A stretch of 48,142 nt of DNA from Paenibacillus sp. oral taxon 786 str. D14 (GCF_000159955.1 NZ_GG695970.1:1-48142); one strand, 5' to 3'. Counted from the stretch's first letter, positions 6,690-15,619 are shown. Notes: generated by a model not told the origin, from the letters alone. A program made the numbers and translations.

Positions 6690-8750
6690 TTAATCCTCCT
6701 TGCGGAACGTCGCAATCAAATCGGAAGTGATGATTTCGTCTGAGATGCGCAGGCGCTTCATCGCTTCTTCGTGCGGAGCGCGGCATGCCTCGATGTCGGT
6801 AGCGTTCCGGCTGGTCAAGTCGTAGCAGCTGCCATTCGTGAACAAGTTATCGTCGGACGGAATGTAGTACCGCTCGCCGTCCGTAAACGCGCCTGAGCGC
6901 AGCACGACCAAACGATCCAGCGCGTGGTCATTTCCGGTGCCGGCAAACAGATTATGCCCCATCATGTAGTAGGAATCCGAGGATATGCCCAGCAGATGCA
7001 GCAGCGACGGCGCCAAGTCGAGCTGACCGGCAGGCTCCTCGTAGACGCCGGCGTGCTGGCCGTCCGGCAGATGGATGAGCAGCGGCACCTGATTCATGAT
7101 TTGGTGCATATCGAGATCGCTTAGCGACTTGCCGAAGAACTGCTCATACACCGCTTTGTCGGTGATCGAGTTGTCGTGGTCCCCGTAAAATGCCAAGATC
7201 GTATGCTCCCACAAGCCTTCTCGTTTTAGGCCCTCCACGAACTCCCCAAGCGCGGCATCCACGTAATGCACGGCCTGCAAATAATCGCCGAAAATAGTGC
7301 CTTTGAACTCACCGGTATCCAGTTCCTGTACCGCAGCCGGCAGCGAATAGGGATGATGGCTCGATAAGGTGATCATAAACGAATAAAAGGGCTGTTTCTC
7401 CTGAGCCATGATCGTGAGCGACTGCCGGAAGAAGGATTTGTCCCCCAGCGACCAGCCCAGGGGCTCGTCCAGTTGGAAATCTTTTTTGCTGAAAAACCGG
7501 TCGTAGCCCATCGCTTGATACATATTGTTACGGTTCCAGAAGCTGCCCTCGTACGCATGAAAAGCATCGGCGGTATAGCCGGCTTGCGTCTTCAGAATCT
7601 GCGGCAGCACGTCGAACGTATGGTTAGGGTAACGGACAGCAACCGAGCCTGTTGGCAACGGATGCAGGGAGCTGTTGGAGGAGAAGTCCGCATCCGAGGT
7701 GCGCCCTTGACCCGTCTGATGATAGAAATTCGAGAAATAAAGGCTCTCATCCATTAGCTTGTTGAAGTTCGGCGTGATTTCTTGGCCGCCAATGGTCTTG
7801 CCGATCATGAAATTCATAAAAGCTTCGGCCTGAATGACGATCACATTGCTGCCGGCGTACGCCCCAAACAGGTCATTATCCGCATGGCGGCGCTGGCTGG
7901 CTTCACTGAACCACTGGCGGATCTCATCCTGCTCCTCGGCGCTGACCGTTTGGACGCCTCCGAGATGCTCCTTGAGGAACCGGCTCGTATCATAGTAATG
8001 GAAGCCTAGCAAGCCGGTCACATTGTATAAGGAGACGTTCCACCAGTTGTTTTCGAACAGCCCCACCGCCCAGGTTTGGGTATAGAAGCGAATGGGCCCC
8101 ATCGTGAGCGCAAAGCTGAGCACAAAGACGCCGATCCCCGTATAGAGGCGGCTGAATCGGCGCCAGCCGACCGAGCGGCGGGCGGTGCCGCCAAAGGAGA
8201 CGGGCGCGAAGGAGCCGCCGCCCAGGCCGGTGTAGGCGTTGTAGCCGCCGGAGCTGCGAAGCCAACCTGATTGACGGCGGCTTCCGCCACCGCGTATCAA
8301 GCGCCGGACAGCCTTAAACGCCGCCCAAACGGCCCAATCGGCGATAAGCCACAGATCGGCTACGCGGATCAGCTCGCGAATGCTTCCGCCCAGATCCCCG
8401 ACTTGTCCGGCCTGCAGCAGGACGGGCACGGTCAGAAAATCGCCGAAATAGCGGTAATAGATCAAATCGGCGAAGATGAGTACGGTGAGCAGCACGTTTA
8501 GCACGCCTAACGCGATCCCTCTGCCACGCGGGGGCAGCCACAACGTCCAGAACGAAGCCAGTAGGATGGAACCGACGGCGATCAGATCGTCCAGCAGGTT
8601 CATGTCGATATAGCGGGCGTGCAGATTATTATGCAAAATGACAAGTTTCATGAAGATGGCGGCCACAAAAAAGAAATAGACGAAATGGCGGTACTGCAGC
8701 CGAATGCTGAATCGACTGCCGAAACCGCGAGGAGATGTCAAACGCAGCAT
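6690..8750 (-). CDS. Lipoteichoic acid synthase family protein
   Basis: A 686-residue LtaS-type sulfatase-fold enzyme that would polymerise glycerol-phosphate from phosphatidylglycerol outside the membrane. About five membrane segments lie in residues 22-221, followed by the extracellular domain. Catalytic Thr351 sits in GQGRTSDADF, metal ligand Glu309 in VIVIQAEAF, and Asp524/His525 in FYGDHDN. An unusual Gly/Ser/Arg-rich stretch of about 54 residues (149-202) separates membrane segments 4 and 5. ATG start after AAGGAAAGGAG. It is 60 bp behind the RNA methyltransferase gene on the same strand. YqgS- or YvgJ-like primase roles cannot be excluded. Confidence 0.92.
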   Translation of the reverse strand: MLRLTSPRGFGSRFSIRLQYRHFVYFFFVAAIFMKLVILHNNLHARYIDMNLLDDLIAVGSILLASFWTLWLPPRGRGIALGVLNVLLTVLIFADLIYYRYFGDFLTVPVLLQAGQVGDLGGSIRELIRVADLWLIADWAVWAAFKAVRRLIRGGGSRRQSGWLRSSGGYNAYTGLGGGSFAPVSFGGTARRSVGWRRFSRLYTGIGVFVLSFALTMGPIRFYTQTWAVGLFENNWWNVSLYNVTGLLGFHYYDTSRFLKEHLGGVQTVSAEEQDEIRQWFSEASQRRHADNDLFGAYAGSNVIVIQAEAFMNFMIGKTIGGQEITPNFNKLMDESLYFSNFYHQTGQGRTSDADFSSNSSLHPLPTGSVAVRYPNHTFDVLPQILKTQAGYTADAFHAYEGSFWNRNNMYQAMGYDRFFSKKDFQLDEPLGWSLGDKSFFRQSLTIMAQEKQPFYSFMITLSSHHPYSLPAAVQELDTGEFKGTIFGDYLQAVHYVDAALGEFVEGLKREGLWEHTILAFYGDHDNSITDKAVYEQFFGKSLSDLDMHQIMNQVPLLIHLPDGQHAGVYEEPAGQLDLAPSLLHLLGISSDSYYMMGHNLFAGTGNDHALDRLVVLRSGAFTDGERYYIPSDDNLFTNGSCYDLTSRNATDIEACRAPHEEAMKRLRISDEIITSDLIATFRKED

Positions 8751-8787
8751 GACGACATGTCAGCTCCTTTCCTTGCAAAGGTGTAAA

Positions 8788-8804
8788 AGGGAGAGACCCT
8801 CCCT
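8788..8804 (-). terminator. Weak terminator between the methyltransferase and LTA synthase genes
   Basis: Minus-strand AGGGAG / CTCCCT with a 5-nt loop, followed by TTTTACAC. The stem is short, so read-through into the LTA synthase gene is likely. Confidence 0.4.
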
Positions 8805-8810
8805 CTGCAC

Positions 8811-9956
8811 CTAATGGCGCGGAGGAAGGGGCCCAAGATACTGCAAATATTGGCATTCGATACGCCCGTTGTACAGCTTGCGGCGCTTGTCCGCTTTGCG
8901 CTGGAAGTCGTGCTCGAACTGCTTGGTCGGAGTCAGCGCGAAAAAGGACCATGTCGGCAGTCCGGCCATCACTCTCCCAAGCTGGGCGATCAGCTTGCGC
9001 ACTTCCTTCTCTTCACCAATCCGCTCTCCGTAAGGCGGGTTGGTGATCATCACGCCGTAATCGCCCTGCGGCTGGACTTTGGCGGCAGGCATGCAGGCGA
9101 ACCGGATTTCGTTCGCCAGCCCGGCGCTTTTGGCCGCGGCTTTAGCGATTTCGATCGCGGCCGGGTCAATGTCGCTGCCGGCAATGTTCAGCGGTACATC
9201 GTCCCGTACCGCGTCAATCGCCTCGTCGCGCGCTTGCTGCCACAGCTCTGGCGGCACAACCGGCCATCGCTCGGCGTTAAACGTGCGCCGCATGCCCGGC
9301 GCTATGTTCCAGCCGATCATCGCTGCCTCGATCGGCAATGTTCCCGAACCGCAGCACGGGTCGTAGAACGGGCGCACCGGGTTTTGATTCCAGCGGCTGA
9401 GCAGAATCATCGCCGCGGCCATCGTCTCCTTGAGCGGTGCTTCGGTCGCGTGCTTGCGGTAGCCGCGCTTATGCAGTGCTGGACCGGTGGTATCCAGTGT
9501 CAGCAGCGCTTTGTCGTTAAGCAGATTTACTTCAATCACGTAACGCGGTCCGGTTTCTTCGAACCACTCGGTGTGATAGGATTGCTTCAGCTTTTCGACA
9601 ATCGCTTTTTTCACGATCCCCTGACACGCCGGCACACTGCTGAGCTGCGATTTGTGCGAGCGTCCTTCCACCGGAAACTCTCCGTTTACCGGGATAAAAT
9701 CTTGCCAAGGCAGCGCCTTGGTGCCTTCAAACAGCTCGTCAAAGGTGACGGCCGTAAACTCGCCCATTTTGATGAGGACGCGATCCGAGGTTCTTAGCCA
9801 CAAATTACAGCGGCAAATATCGATGAGATCTCCGGTGAAATTCACCCTGCCGTTCTCCACCGCCGTATCTTCATAACCTAATTCTTTGAGTTCACGCGCC
9901 ACCACGGCCTCCAGGCCCATCGGGGCGGTGGCGATCAGTTGCAAAGGTCCAGCCAT
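8811..9956 (-). CDS. THUMP-domain class I RNA (guanine-N2) methyltransferase, RlmL/YpsC type
   Basis: About 381 residues. The N-terminus LQLIATAPMGLEAVVARELK and the region CRCNLWLRTSDRVLIKMGEF match the ferredoxin-like/THUMP RNA-binding part. The catalytic domain has FYDPCCGSGTLPIEAAM (SAM motif I) and the NPPYGERIG (NPPY) motif used by N2-guanine methyltransferases acting on 23S rRNA or tRNA. I start at ATG 9956; GTG 9971 is also possible. The longer TTG reading begins upstream of the predicted transcription start and is rejected. Confidence 0.92.
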   Translation of the reverse strand: MAGPLQLIATAPMGLEAVVARELKELGYEDTAVENGRVNFTGDLIDICRCNLWLRTSDRVLIKMGEFTAVTFDELFEGTKALPWQDFIPVNGEFPVEGRSHKSQLSSVPACQGIVKKAIVEKLKQSYHTEWFEETGPRYVIEVNLLNDKALLTLDTTGPALHKRGYRKHATEAPLKETMAAAMILLSRWNQNPVRPFYDPCCGSGTLPIEAAMIGWNIAPGMRRTFNAERWPVVPPELWQQARDEAIDAVRDDVPLNIAGSDIDPAAIEIAKAAAKSAGLANEIRFACMPAAKVQPQGDYGVMITNPPYGERIGEEKEVRKLIAQLGRVMAGLPTWSFFALTPTKQFEHDFQRKADKRRKLYNGRIECQYLQYLGPLPPRH

Positions 9957-10019
9957 ATTTACGTCAATCACTCCAGCTTCGCATAGACTTGTGAGAATAG
10001 CGGAAAAACCATACAATTC

Positions 10020-10048
10020 AGTATAGGCCAATGTCTAACAAGTTACAA
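10020..10048 (-). promoter_or_regulatory. Candidate sigma-A promoter of the RNA methyltransferase gene
   Basis: On the minus strand TTGTAA, exactly 17 bp, TATACT. It would start transcription near 10013, about 57 nt before the ATG at 9956. Its position decides against a longer N-terminus for the protein. Confidence 0.6.
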
Positions 10049-10094
10049 ACGGTTCTTCGATTAAGGAATGAACGGATGAAAGGAAGATTAATCC

Positions 10095-10724
10095 ATGCTG
10101 ACACCGGAAGAATACGGTGATGAATTATATGCCAAGGATGAAGTGCTGGAACGGGTGACCGAATCGATCGCAAACCATGGGATGCGGGATGTGTCGATTG
10201 CACCGGGATATGGGCGGCTGCTGACGCTGTTAGTTAAGCTGGCTGGAGCCAAATCCGTGCTGGAGATCGGTGCGCTGGGCGGGTACAGCGGCATCTGCAT
10301 GGCGCGGGGATTACCTGCGGACGGGCGGCTCGTGTCCCTGGAGCTGAAGGAGGAGAACGCCGAGCTGGCGCGGAGCAATTTGCAAGAAGCTGGATTCGGG
10401 CAGATGGTGGAATATATGGTAGGCCCCGCGCTAGACAGCTTGCATACCTTGGAGCAACGGGGGGAGCGGTTTGATTTCTTTTTGATTGATGCGGATAAGG
10501 AAAACTACCCGAACTATCTCGAATATGCGATCAAGCTGGCGAAACCGGGGGCGCTGATTGCCGGCGACAATATCCTGCTGCGCGGTCGGACGTTAAATCC
10601 GGACAAAAACGGGCCGTCGGTGCAGGCGATGCGCAGGTTCAACGAGATGATCGCCCGAGACGAGCGGCTGATCAGCACGCTGCTGCCGGCGTATGACGGG
10701 CTGGCGCTGGCGATGGTGAAATAA
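10095..10724 (+). CDS. SAM-dependent O-methyltransferase (COMT/YrrM type)
   Basis: A 209-residue class I methyltransferase. It has SAPGYGRLL-like entry residues, SAM motif I in VLEIGALGGYSGI, the acidic VSLELKEENAELA strand, and metal/catalytic residues in FDFFLIDADKENYPNY and LIAGDNILLRG. This is the bacterial catechol/caffeoyl-CoA O-methyltransferase-like group, which methylates hydroxyls on small molecules or, in TrmR (YrrM), a tRNA base. The substrate cannot be told here. The ATG follows AAGGAAG. Divergent from the RNA methyltransferase gene and followed by a terminator. Confidence 0.9.
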   Translation: MLTPEEYGDELYAKDEVLERVTESIANHGMRDVSIAPGYGRLLTLLVKLAGAKSVLEIGALGGYSGICMARGLPADGRLVSLELKEENAELARSNLQEAGFGQMVEYMVGPALDSLHTLEQRGERFDFFLIDADKENYPNYLEYAIKLAKPGALIAGDNILLRGRTLNPDKNGPSVQAMRRFNEMIARDERLISTLLPAYDGLALAMVK

Positions 10725-10755
10725 GGCATCCGACAAGAAACATAAGATAGACAAG

Positions 10756-10780
10756 AACCTGCTGGAATGGCGGGTTTTTT
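10756..10780 (+). terminator. Terminator after the O-methyltransferase gene
   Basis: AACC(T)GC / GC(G)GGTT hairpin followed by six T, 31 bp after the stop. Confidence 0.65.
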
Positions 10781-10833
10781 GATGTGGCAAGTTGCCAAGA
10801 ATGCACTATTTTTTACAAAAAAATAAATAATTG

Positions 10834-10863
10834 TTCACAAAAATGCAGCAAATCGTGTATAAT
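10834..10863 (+). promoter_or_regulatory. Promoter and long leader of the LPMO gene
   Basis: TTCACA, 18 bp, TATAAT is the best promoter in the 375-bp gap 10725-11099. It predicts a leader of about 230 nt before the ATG at 11100. Inside the leader, ATAAGCTCC (10953-10961) and GGAGTTTAT (10966-10974) form a 9-bp hairpin with a TTTG loop. No known riboswitch class was recognised. Confidence 0.6.
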
Positions 10864-11099
10864 TTGGACATCAGCAATATTCCCCATAATTAACATCCTC
10901 TTCTATTCTTGTTAATTCCCTTCATGATCTCACGGCGAAATGAACTTACGGTATAAGCTCCTTTGGGAGTTTATATAGACTTCCTTCAGAAAGGGGGGGC
11001 GTTTAGGGTTCCTGCAGAAGGTTGTAAAAGTGAGAATTTGAAATGCACAGCCAAGGATCAGACATAAGGCACATTTCCAATTTCAAAGGAGGGACAAGC

Positions 11100-12449
11100 A
11101 TGACTTCAACACGGCTAGCACAATCGTTAGTTTTGAAGGCGCTTACTTCTTTGTTGGTCATGGTGATTGCTGGAATCGGAATGATCCTGTTATCGGAACA
11201 AGCTTCGGCTCACGGCTGGGTGGACGGGCCGGCAAGCCGGGCGATCTTGTGCAAAAACGGCCAGAATACGGACTGCGGTGCGATCGTGTACGAGCCTCAA
11301 AGCTTGGAAGCGCCCAAGGGCTTCCCCAATTCCGGCCCGGCGGATGGGAAGATCGCCAGCGCAAATGGAGCTTTCCCCAAACTTGATGAGCAGTCGGCTA
11401 ACCGCTGGACCAAAGTGAACATCTCGGCTGGTACGAACACCTTCACCTGGAAATTTACCGCTCCCCATGCTACGGCAAACTGGAAATATTACATGACGAA
11501 GCCGGGCTGGGACCCTAATGCCCCGTTAACGCGCAATTCCTTTGATCTGACACCGTTTTGCACGGTTTACTATGGCGGTGTGCAGCCTCCGTTTACGTAT
11601 TCGCATACTTGCAACGTACCGGCGCGGACAGGGTACCATGTCATCTTAGCCGTTTGGGAGATCGCCGATACCGCGAATGCCTTCTACAACGTAATTGACG
11701 TGGATTTTGGCGGCGGCAATTCAGGGGACACGACCGCTCCAACGGCGCCGACTGATCTGACGGCTACGGCGGTCACCTCGAACTCGGTTACGCTGGGCTG
11801 GAACGCCTCCAGTGATAATGTTGGCGTCACCGGCTATCGGATTTATAACGGCAGCAACCTGGTCGCCACTGTATCGGGATCGACGCTTAGCCATACCGTG
11901 ACCGGGCTGAATGCGAACACGTCCTACACGTTTACCGTCAGGGCGGTGGATGGAGCGGGCAACAGCTCCTCGCCCAGCAATTCGGTGACGGTGACGACAA
12001 GCCCGGCCGCTAACGATCCCGAGGCTCCTTCGGCTCCCGGCAACCTGCATGTCATGGGGACAGCTACGTCCTCCAGCGTGACGTTAATGTGGAATGCTTC
12101 CAGTGACAATGTGGGTGTAACAGGCTACCGGATTTATCGCGGATCCACCTTGTCCGTCACTGTGCCTGGGACGCAGACCAGCTTTACGGTAACGGGACTT
12201 AGCGCTGCGACTTCGTATACGTTCACCGTTCGTGCGATTGATGCGGCCGGCAACGAATCGGCAGCCAGCAACGCGGTGCAAGTGACGACAGCGTCAGCCC
12301 CCGCCGCGCAGCCTTGGGCCCCCAATACCGCTTATGCGGTAGGGGAATTGGTCAGTTACAACGGGGCGATCTACGAATGCCGCCAGGCCCATACTTCCCT
12401 AGTAGGCTGGGAGCCGCCGAACGTACCGGCTTTGTGGCTGCTGAAATAA
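11100..12449 (+). CDS. Secreted AA10 lytic polysaccharide monooxygenase with FnIII and CBM5/12 modules
   Basis: A 449-residue secreted copper enzyme that oxidatively cleaves chitin (or cellulose). The signal peptide, residues 1-37, ends ASA, leaving His38 as the new N-terminus ([10 protein letters not shown]). With His123 in [10 protein letters not shown] it forms the histidine brace. The AA10 domain runs to about residue 200. Two closely similar fibronectin III modules follow, each with [16 protein letters not shown]. The end ([17 protein letters not shown] ... CRQAHTS) is a CBM5/12 chitin-binding module. ATG 11100 is chosen for its AAAGGAGGG site. Chitin is the likelier substrate because of the CBM. 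Confidence 0.95.
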   Translation: MTSTRLAQSLVLKALTSLLVMVIAGIGMILLSEQASAHGWVDGPASRAILCKNGQNTDCGAIVYEPQSLEAPKGFPNSGPADGKIASANGAFPKLDEQSANRWTKVNISAGTNTFTWKFTAPHATANWKYYMTKPGWDPNAPLTRNSFDLTPFCTVYYGGVQPPFTYSHTCNVPARTGYHVILAVWEIADTANAFYNVIDVDFGGGNSGDTTAPTAPTDLTATAVTSNSVTLGWNASSDNVGVTGYRIYNGSNLVATVSGSTLSHTVTGLNANTSYTFTVRAVDGAGNSSSPSNSVTVTTSPAANDPEAPSAPGNLHVMGTATSSSVTLMWNASSDNVGVTGYRIYRGSTLSVTVPGTQTSFTVTGLSAATSYTFTVRAIDAAGNESAASNAVQVTTASAPAAQPWAPNTAYAVGELVSYNGAIYECRQAHTSLVGWEPPNVPALWLLK

Positions 12450-12461
12450 CCCGAATAACCT

Positions 12462-12496
12462 AAAATCCCTCGGCTTGCCGCCGGGGGATTTTTTTT
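12462..12496. terminator. Terminator between the LPMO and HxlR genes
   Basis: AAAATCCC ... GGGGATTTT hairpin with inner CGG/CCG pairs and eight T on the plus strand. The genes on both sides converge here. Confidence 0.8.
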
Positions 12497-12513
12497 CGCC
12501 GGACAATTAGTTG

Positions 12514-12978
12514 TCATGGTGTCGAACAGGGGGGGTTATTCCATCTGGCTGCCCAATTTTCCATCTCCTTCAGCGCACTCTGGAAATCGAGGCCTTTAGG
12601 AGTTAGCGAATATTCAACCGTGACGGGGACGGTGGGGAAGACCTGGCGGTGAACGATGCCGCTCTTCTCCAAATGACGCAATGTGTCGGTCAATGACTGC
12701 GTCCGGACGATGGACAAGGCGCGCCGAAGTTCCTGGAACCGTTTCGGTCCTTTAGACAGCTCGAACATGACAAGAAACGACCATTTCGCCCCAAGAATTT
12801 GCAGCACAGAGCAGATATTGCCGAATTCGTCGTCGTTACGTTCCCAAAACTTAACGATGTGGATGCTAACGCTTGGCGTCTTTCTAACCGCGACCTCAGA
12901 GCTAACCGTCTCAGGGGTGATCAGCCAGATTGCGGGGGATTTTGGTATTACATTAGGCCTTACCGGGCAACTGGTCAC
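12514..12978 (-). CDS. HxlR-family winged-helix regulator with a disrupted 5' end
   Basis: The last ~109 residues are a complete HxlR/MarR-like DNA-binding domain: NICSVLQILGAKWSFLVMFE, GPKRFQELRRAL, LTDTLRHLEKSGIVHRQVF, VEYSLTPKG. The first ~45 residues of the open frame (12844-12978) are simply the reverse complement of the MFS gene and are not HxlR-like. There is no ATG, GTG or TTG near the natural domain start at about 12843, so the native start and promoter appear lost. HxlR proteins usually control a divergent neighbour, here the MFS remnant. It may be silent or use a GTG far upstream. Confidence 0.6.
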   Translation of the reverse strand: MTSCPVRPNVIPKSPAIWLITPETVSSEVAVRKTPSVSIHIVKFWERNDDEFGNICSVLQILGAKWSFLVMFELSKGPKRFQELRRALSIVRTQSLTDTLRHLEKSGIVHRQVFPTVPVTVEYSLTPKGLDFQSALKEMENWAARWNNPPCSTP

Positions 12979-13829
12979 GGTTTTCTCATTGGCTTATGCC
13001 ATCGGGACCCCGCTGCTGATTTCCCTCACGTCACGTTGGGATCGCAAAAAGCTGCTTCTCTATGCTCAGCTTGCCTTTATCGCCGGCTGCCTCGTGGCTT
13101 GGGTGAGCCCGAATATCGCCGTGCTGATGATCTCGCGCGTGATCTTAGGAGCGAGCTCGGGCGTGTTCCTTGTCGTTTCCTTTGCGGCGGCTGCCAAAAT
13201 CATCGCTCCGTACAAAATCGGAAGTGCCATCAGCACCCTGGTTCTGGGTTTCAGTCTTTCCATGATATTGGGCGTTCCGATTGGGATCGCCATCGCCGAT
13301 TGGTTGAACTGGAAAGCGATCTTCTTGTTGCTTGGTCTGATCAGCGCCGGAGTCGCCTGGTTGATTACCAAGCTGCTGCCACCTATAGAAGGGGATGCGC
13401 CTGTACCTTATTTTCAACAGTTTAAGGTGCTGGGGAGCAACCCGCACGATTGCGGCAGGGCTAATTGCACAAACCGCGGCTTTGACCGTTTTACCTTTCA
13501 CGGCGGGAGCGGTTTTTCCTGGGATTGGCTTTATCGGTTTGATGGTTGTAGCCATGTTTATGACCGGGCCGGCGATCCAAAGCTATTTTATTCAACGTTC
13601 GCCTGAATCTTCCGGTATGGCACTGAGCATCAATACGTCCATGACCCATATTGGTTTGGCTGCGGGGGCCGGGACCGGGGGAGTGCTGTTCCAGCAGGTA
13701 TCGACGCTTCACTTCCACCCTTGGTTGGCAGCTGCGATGGTGGGGATCGGGCTAGGTATTGCTTATGTCGGATATGCAGGGGAACGGAAGCGGCGTTCAC
13801 AACTTGTGATGAAGGATGATAGAATTTGA
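12858..13829 (+). pseudogene. MFS transporter remnant with internal deletion and frameshift
   Basis: The first frame encodes a drug/sugar exporter-like N-half: MWMLTLGVFLTATSELTVSG, then GLTGQLVTVFSLAYAIGTPL and LTSRWDRKKLLLYAQ. It runs through about six membrane segments to FQQFKVLG near 13430. The protein then continues in another frame with WGATRTIAAGLIAQTAALT and runs to the end at 13829. Between FKVLG and WGATRT a family member should have about 60-70 more residues (segments 7-8), so DNA was lost and the frame shifted at about 13425-13440. The 5' end is also cut short against the HxlR gene. Confidence 0.8.
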
Positions 13830-13865
13830 TTGAAAATGATTGATTATGATAGAATATGATTGATT
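13816..13865 (+). promoter_or_regulatory. 10-bp phased tandem repeat, probable FruR operator, with embedded promoter
   Basis: Five consecutive decamers: ATGATAGAAT, TTGATTGAAA, ATGATTGATT, ATGATAGAAT, ATGATTGATT. The period is exactly 10 bp. A promoter lies inside: TTGATT (13826-13831), 18 bp, TAGAAT (13850-13855). DeoR-family repressors commonly bind direct repeats over their own promoter, so autoregulation by FruR is likely. The repeat begins in the last codons of the MFS remnant. Confidence 0.7.
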
Positions 13866-13910
13866 TTTGCGGAGGATATGATACGATGGTTGGAGTTGGG
13901 AGGGGGAACG

Positions 13911-14660
13911 ATGTTAACCGAAGAAAGACATCGCCGGATTCTGGGACGGTTGCAGGAGGTAGGCACCGTTAAGCTTCAGGAGCTCTGCGTCTTGCTTGAA
14001 GCGTCCGAATCCACCGTAAGGCGCGATTTAGCCGATTTGGAAGAACAGGGGCTGCTTCGCAGAGTGCACGGCGGTGCGACGCTCCCGATGATGCCCGGAG
14101 GCTTGGAGCCGGGGATGGTGGAGAAGTCCGCCGTCAATCTCCCGCAAAAGCAGCAAATTGCTGAAATGGCGTCCGGCTTGGTACGCAGCGGGGAGGCGAT
14201 TTATCTGGATGCGGGAACGACGACGTTGGCCATGATCCCTTATCTGCGAGGGAAATCGATCACCGTCGTGACGAACGGCTTGCCGCAAGTGGAGGCGCTG
14301 TTGGAGGCGGACATTCCGGCTTATCTGCTCGGAGGTCTGGCCAAAAAACGCACGAAAGCCCTAGTCGGCCACCTGGCGTTGGAGCAATTGGCACATTTTC
14401 GGTTTGACCGGTGTTTCCTTGGGACGAATGGGGTTCATCCCGATGCGGGGTATACGACGCCGGATCCGGAGGAAGCTGCGTTAAAACGCCGCGCTCATGA
14501 GCAGTCCTCCCTAACGTATGTACTTGCCGATTCCAGCAAAATCGGGAACATTGCCTTTGCCAAGATGTTCGAGTTGGAGCGGGCGACGCTTATTACGGAG
14601 CAGGTTCCGGAACGCTGGCGCAAGCCCATCACGGAAATCACAAACCTAATTGGAGGATAA
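13911..14660 (+). CDS. fruR: DeoR/GlpR-family regulator, probable fructose repressor
   Basis: A 249-residue regulator. Residues 1-55 hold the DeoR winged helix (ERHRRILGRLQEVGTVKLQE, then STVRRDLADLEEQGLLRRVHGGA), followed by the sugar-phosphate-sensing domain with DAGTTT and FLGTNGVHPDAGYTTPD. The gene is 3 bp from fruK, so the effector is most likely fructose-1-phosphate. I start at ATG 13911, which has GGGAGGGGG upstream; an ATG 51 bp earlier lacks a proper site. The phased repeat just upstream is its probable operator. Confidence 0.9.
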   Translation: MLTEERHRRILGRLQEVGTVKLQELCVLLEASESTVRRDLADLEEQGLLRRVHGGATLPMMPGGLEPGMVEKSAVNLPQKQQIAEMASGLVRSGEAIYLDAGTTTLAMIPYLRGKSITVVTNGLPQVEALLEADIPAYLLGGLAKKRTKALVGHLALEQLAHFRFDRCFLGTNGVHPDAGYTTPDPEEAALKRRAHEQSSLTYVLADSSKIGNIAFAKMFELERATLITEQVPERWRKPITEITNLIGG

Positions 14661-14663
14661 ACC

Positions 14664-15584
14664 ATGATGATCTATACCCTCACTTTAAATCCTTCCATTG
14701 ACTATATCGTGGAGGTTGACGACCTGCAGCTCGGCGGACTTAATCGTATGAAACGGGACCTGAAGCTCCCCGGCGGGAAAGGTCTTAACGTCTCCCGCGT
14801 TCTAAAGCGGCTTGGGGCGGACACGACCGCTATGGGGTTTCTTGGCGGCTTCACCGGTGATTTTATTGAAGCAGCTTTACAGAAGGAGGGGATTCCTGCT
14901 GATTTTGTACGCATTCGCGGCGGAGAGACCCGTATCAATGTTAAGCTCAAGCATGGCGAGGAAACCGAGATTAACGGCGGAGGGCCGCCTATCACGGCGG
15001 AAGAAGCGAATGCCTTGGTGGAGAAGCTGTCCATCTTGAGGGAAGGCGACCTGATCATTTTGGCCGGCAGTCTGCCTTCAACGCTTCCCGGTGATTTCTA
15101 TGAACAGCTGATCCGGATGTGCCAAAAGCAAGGGGCTGAGTTCGTCATCGACACCACGGGTGAACCGCTGCGCCGGGCGCTGGCGTACCACCCGCTGCTT
15201 GTGAAGCCGAACCATCATGAACTGGCCGAGCTGTTTGGCGTCGTGATTGAGACCCGGGAGCAGTTGATCGCTTACGGCCGCAAGCTGCTGGAAGAAGGGG
15301 CACAGCACGTGTTGATTTCGATGGCCGGGGAAGGCGCTCTGCTGATCAGCGGCGACGAGGTTTACCATGCGAACGTCCCACCCGGGAAGGTGCGCAACTC
15401 GGTTGGCGCCGGCGATTCGATGATCGCCGGATTTACGGGGATGCTCGCCTTGGGCGGAGACTTGATGGAGGCGTTCCGGGCCGGCGTTGCCTCGGGCAGC
15501 GCCACCGCTTTTTCCGACGATTTGGCCGAGCGCGGGCTGATCGAGGAGCTTCGGACGCAGGTGAGTATTGAGAAGATTGGATAA
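14664..15584 (+). CDS. fruK: 1-phosphofructokinase
   Basis: A 306-residue PfkB-family kinase that converts fructose-1-phosphate to fructose-1,6-bisphosphate. Visible motifs are YTLTLNPSIDYIV, the sugar-binding PGGKGLNVSRVLKRLG, and the catalytic anion-hole signature NSVGAGDSMIAGFTGM. The start follows GGAGG and lies 3 bp after fruR. The usual third gene of the operon, PTS permease fruA, is absent: a strong terminator follows within 40 bp. Fructose-1-phosphate must therefore come from a transporter encoded elsewhere. Tagatose-6-phosphate kinase is a weaker alternative. Confidence 0.93.
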   Translation: MMIYTLTLNPSIDYIVEVDDLQLGGLNRMKRDLKLPGGKGLNVSRVLKRLGADTTAMGFLGGFTGDFIEAALQKEGIPADFVRIRGGETRINVKLKHGEETEINGGGPPITAEEANALVEKLSILREGDLIILAGSLPSTLPGDFYEQLIRMCQKQGAEFVIDTTGEPLRRALAYHPLLVKPNHHELAELFGVVIETREQLIAYGRKLLEEGAQHVLISMAGEGALLISGDEVYHANVPPGKVRNSVGAGDSMIAGFTGMLALGGDLMEAFRAGVASGSATAFSDDLAERGLIEELRTQVSIEKIG

Positions 15585-15619
15585 ACCCGGAACCCCTAAA
15601 CCTAGGGTATATCAAGATT

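Noticed and set aside
8814..9797. A 327-codon open frame on the plus strand
   Set aside because: It is antisense to the conserved RNA methyltransferase gene, has an Arg/His-rich composition typical of a shadow frame, and no recognisable domain.
9957..10031. Longer TTG-started version of the RNA methyltransferase
   Set aside because: The extra segment contains the -10 region of the gene's own promoter and does not resemble the family N-terminus.
10864..11099. A known riboswitch in the LPMO leader
   Set aside because: No conserved core of any class I know was found. Only a simple hairpin is visible.
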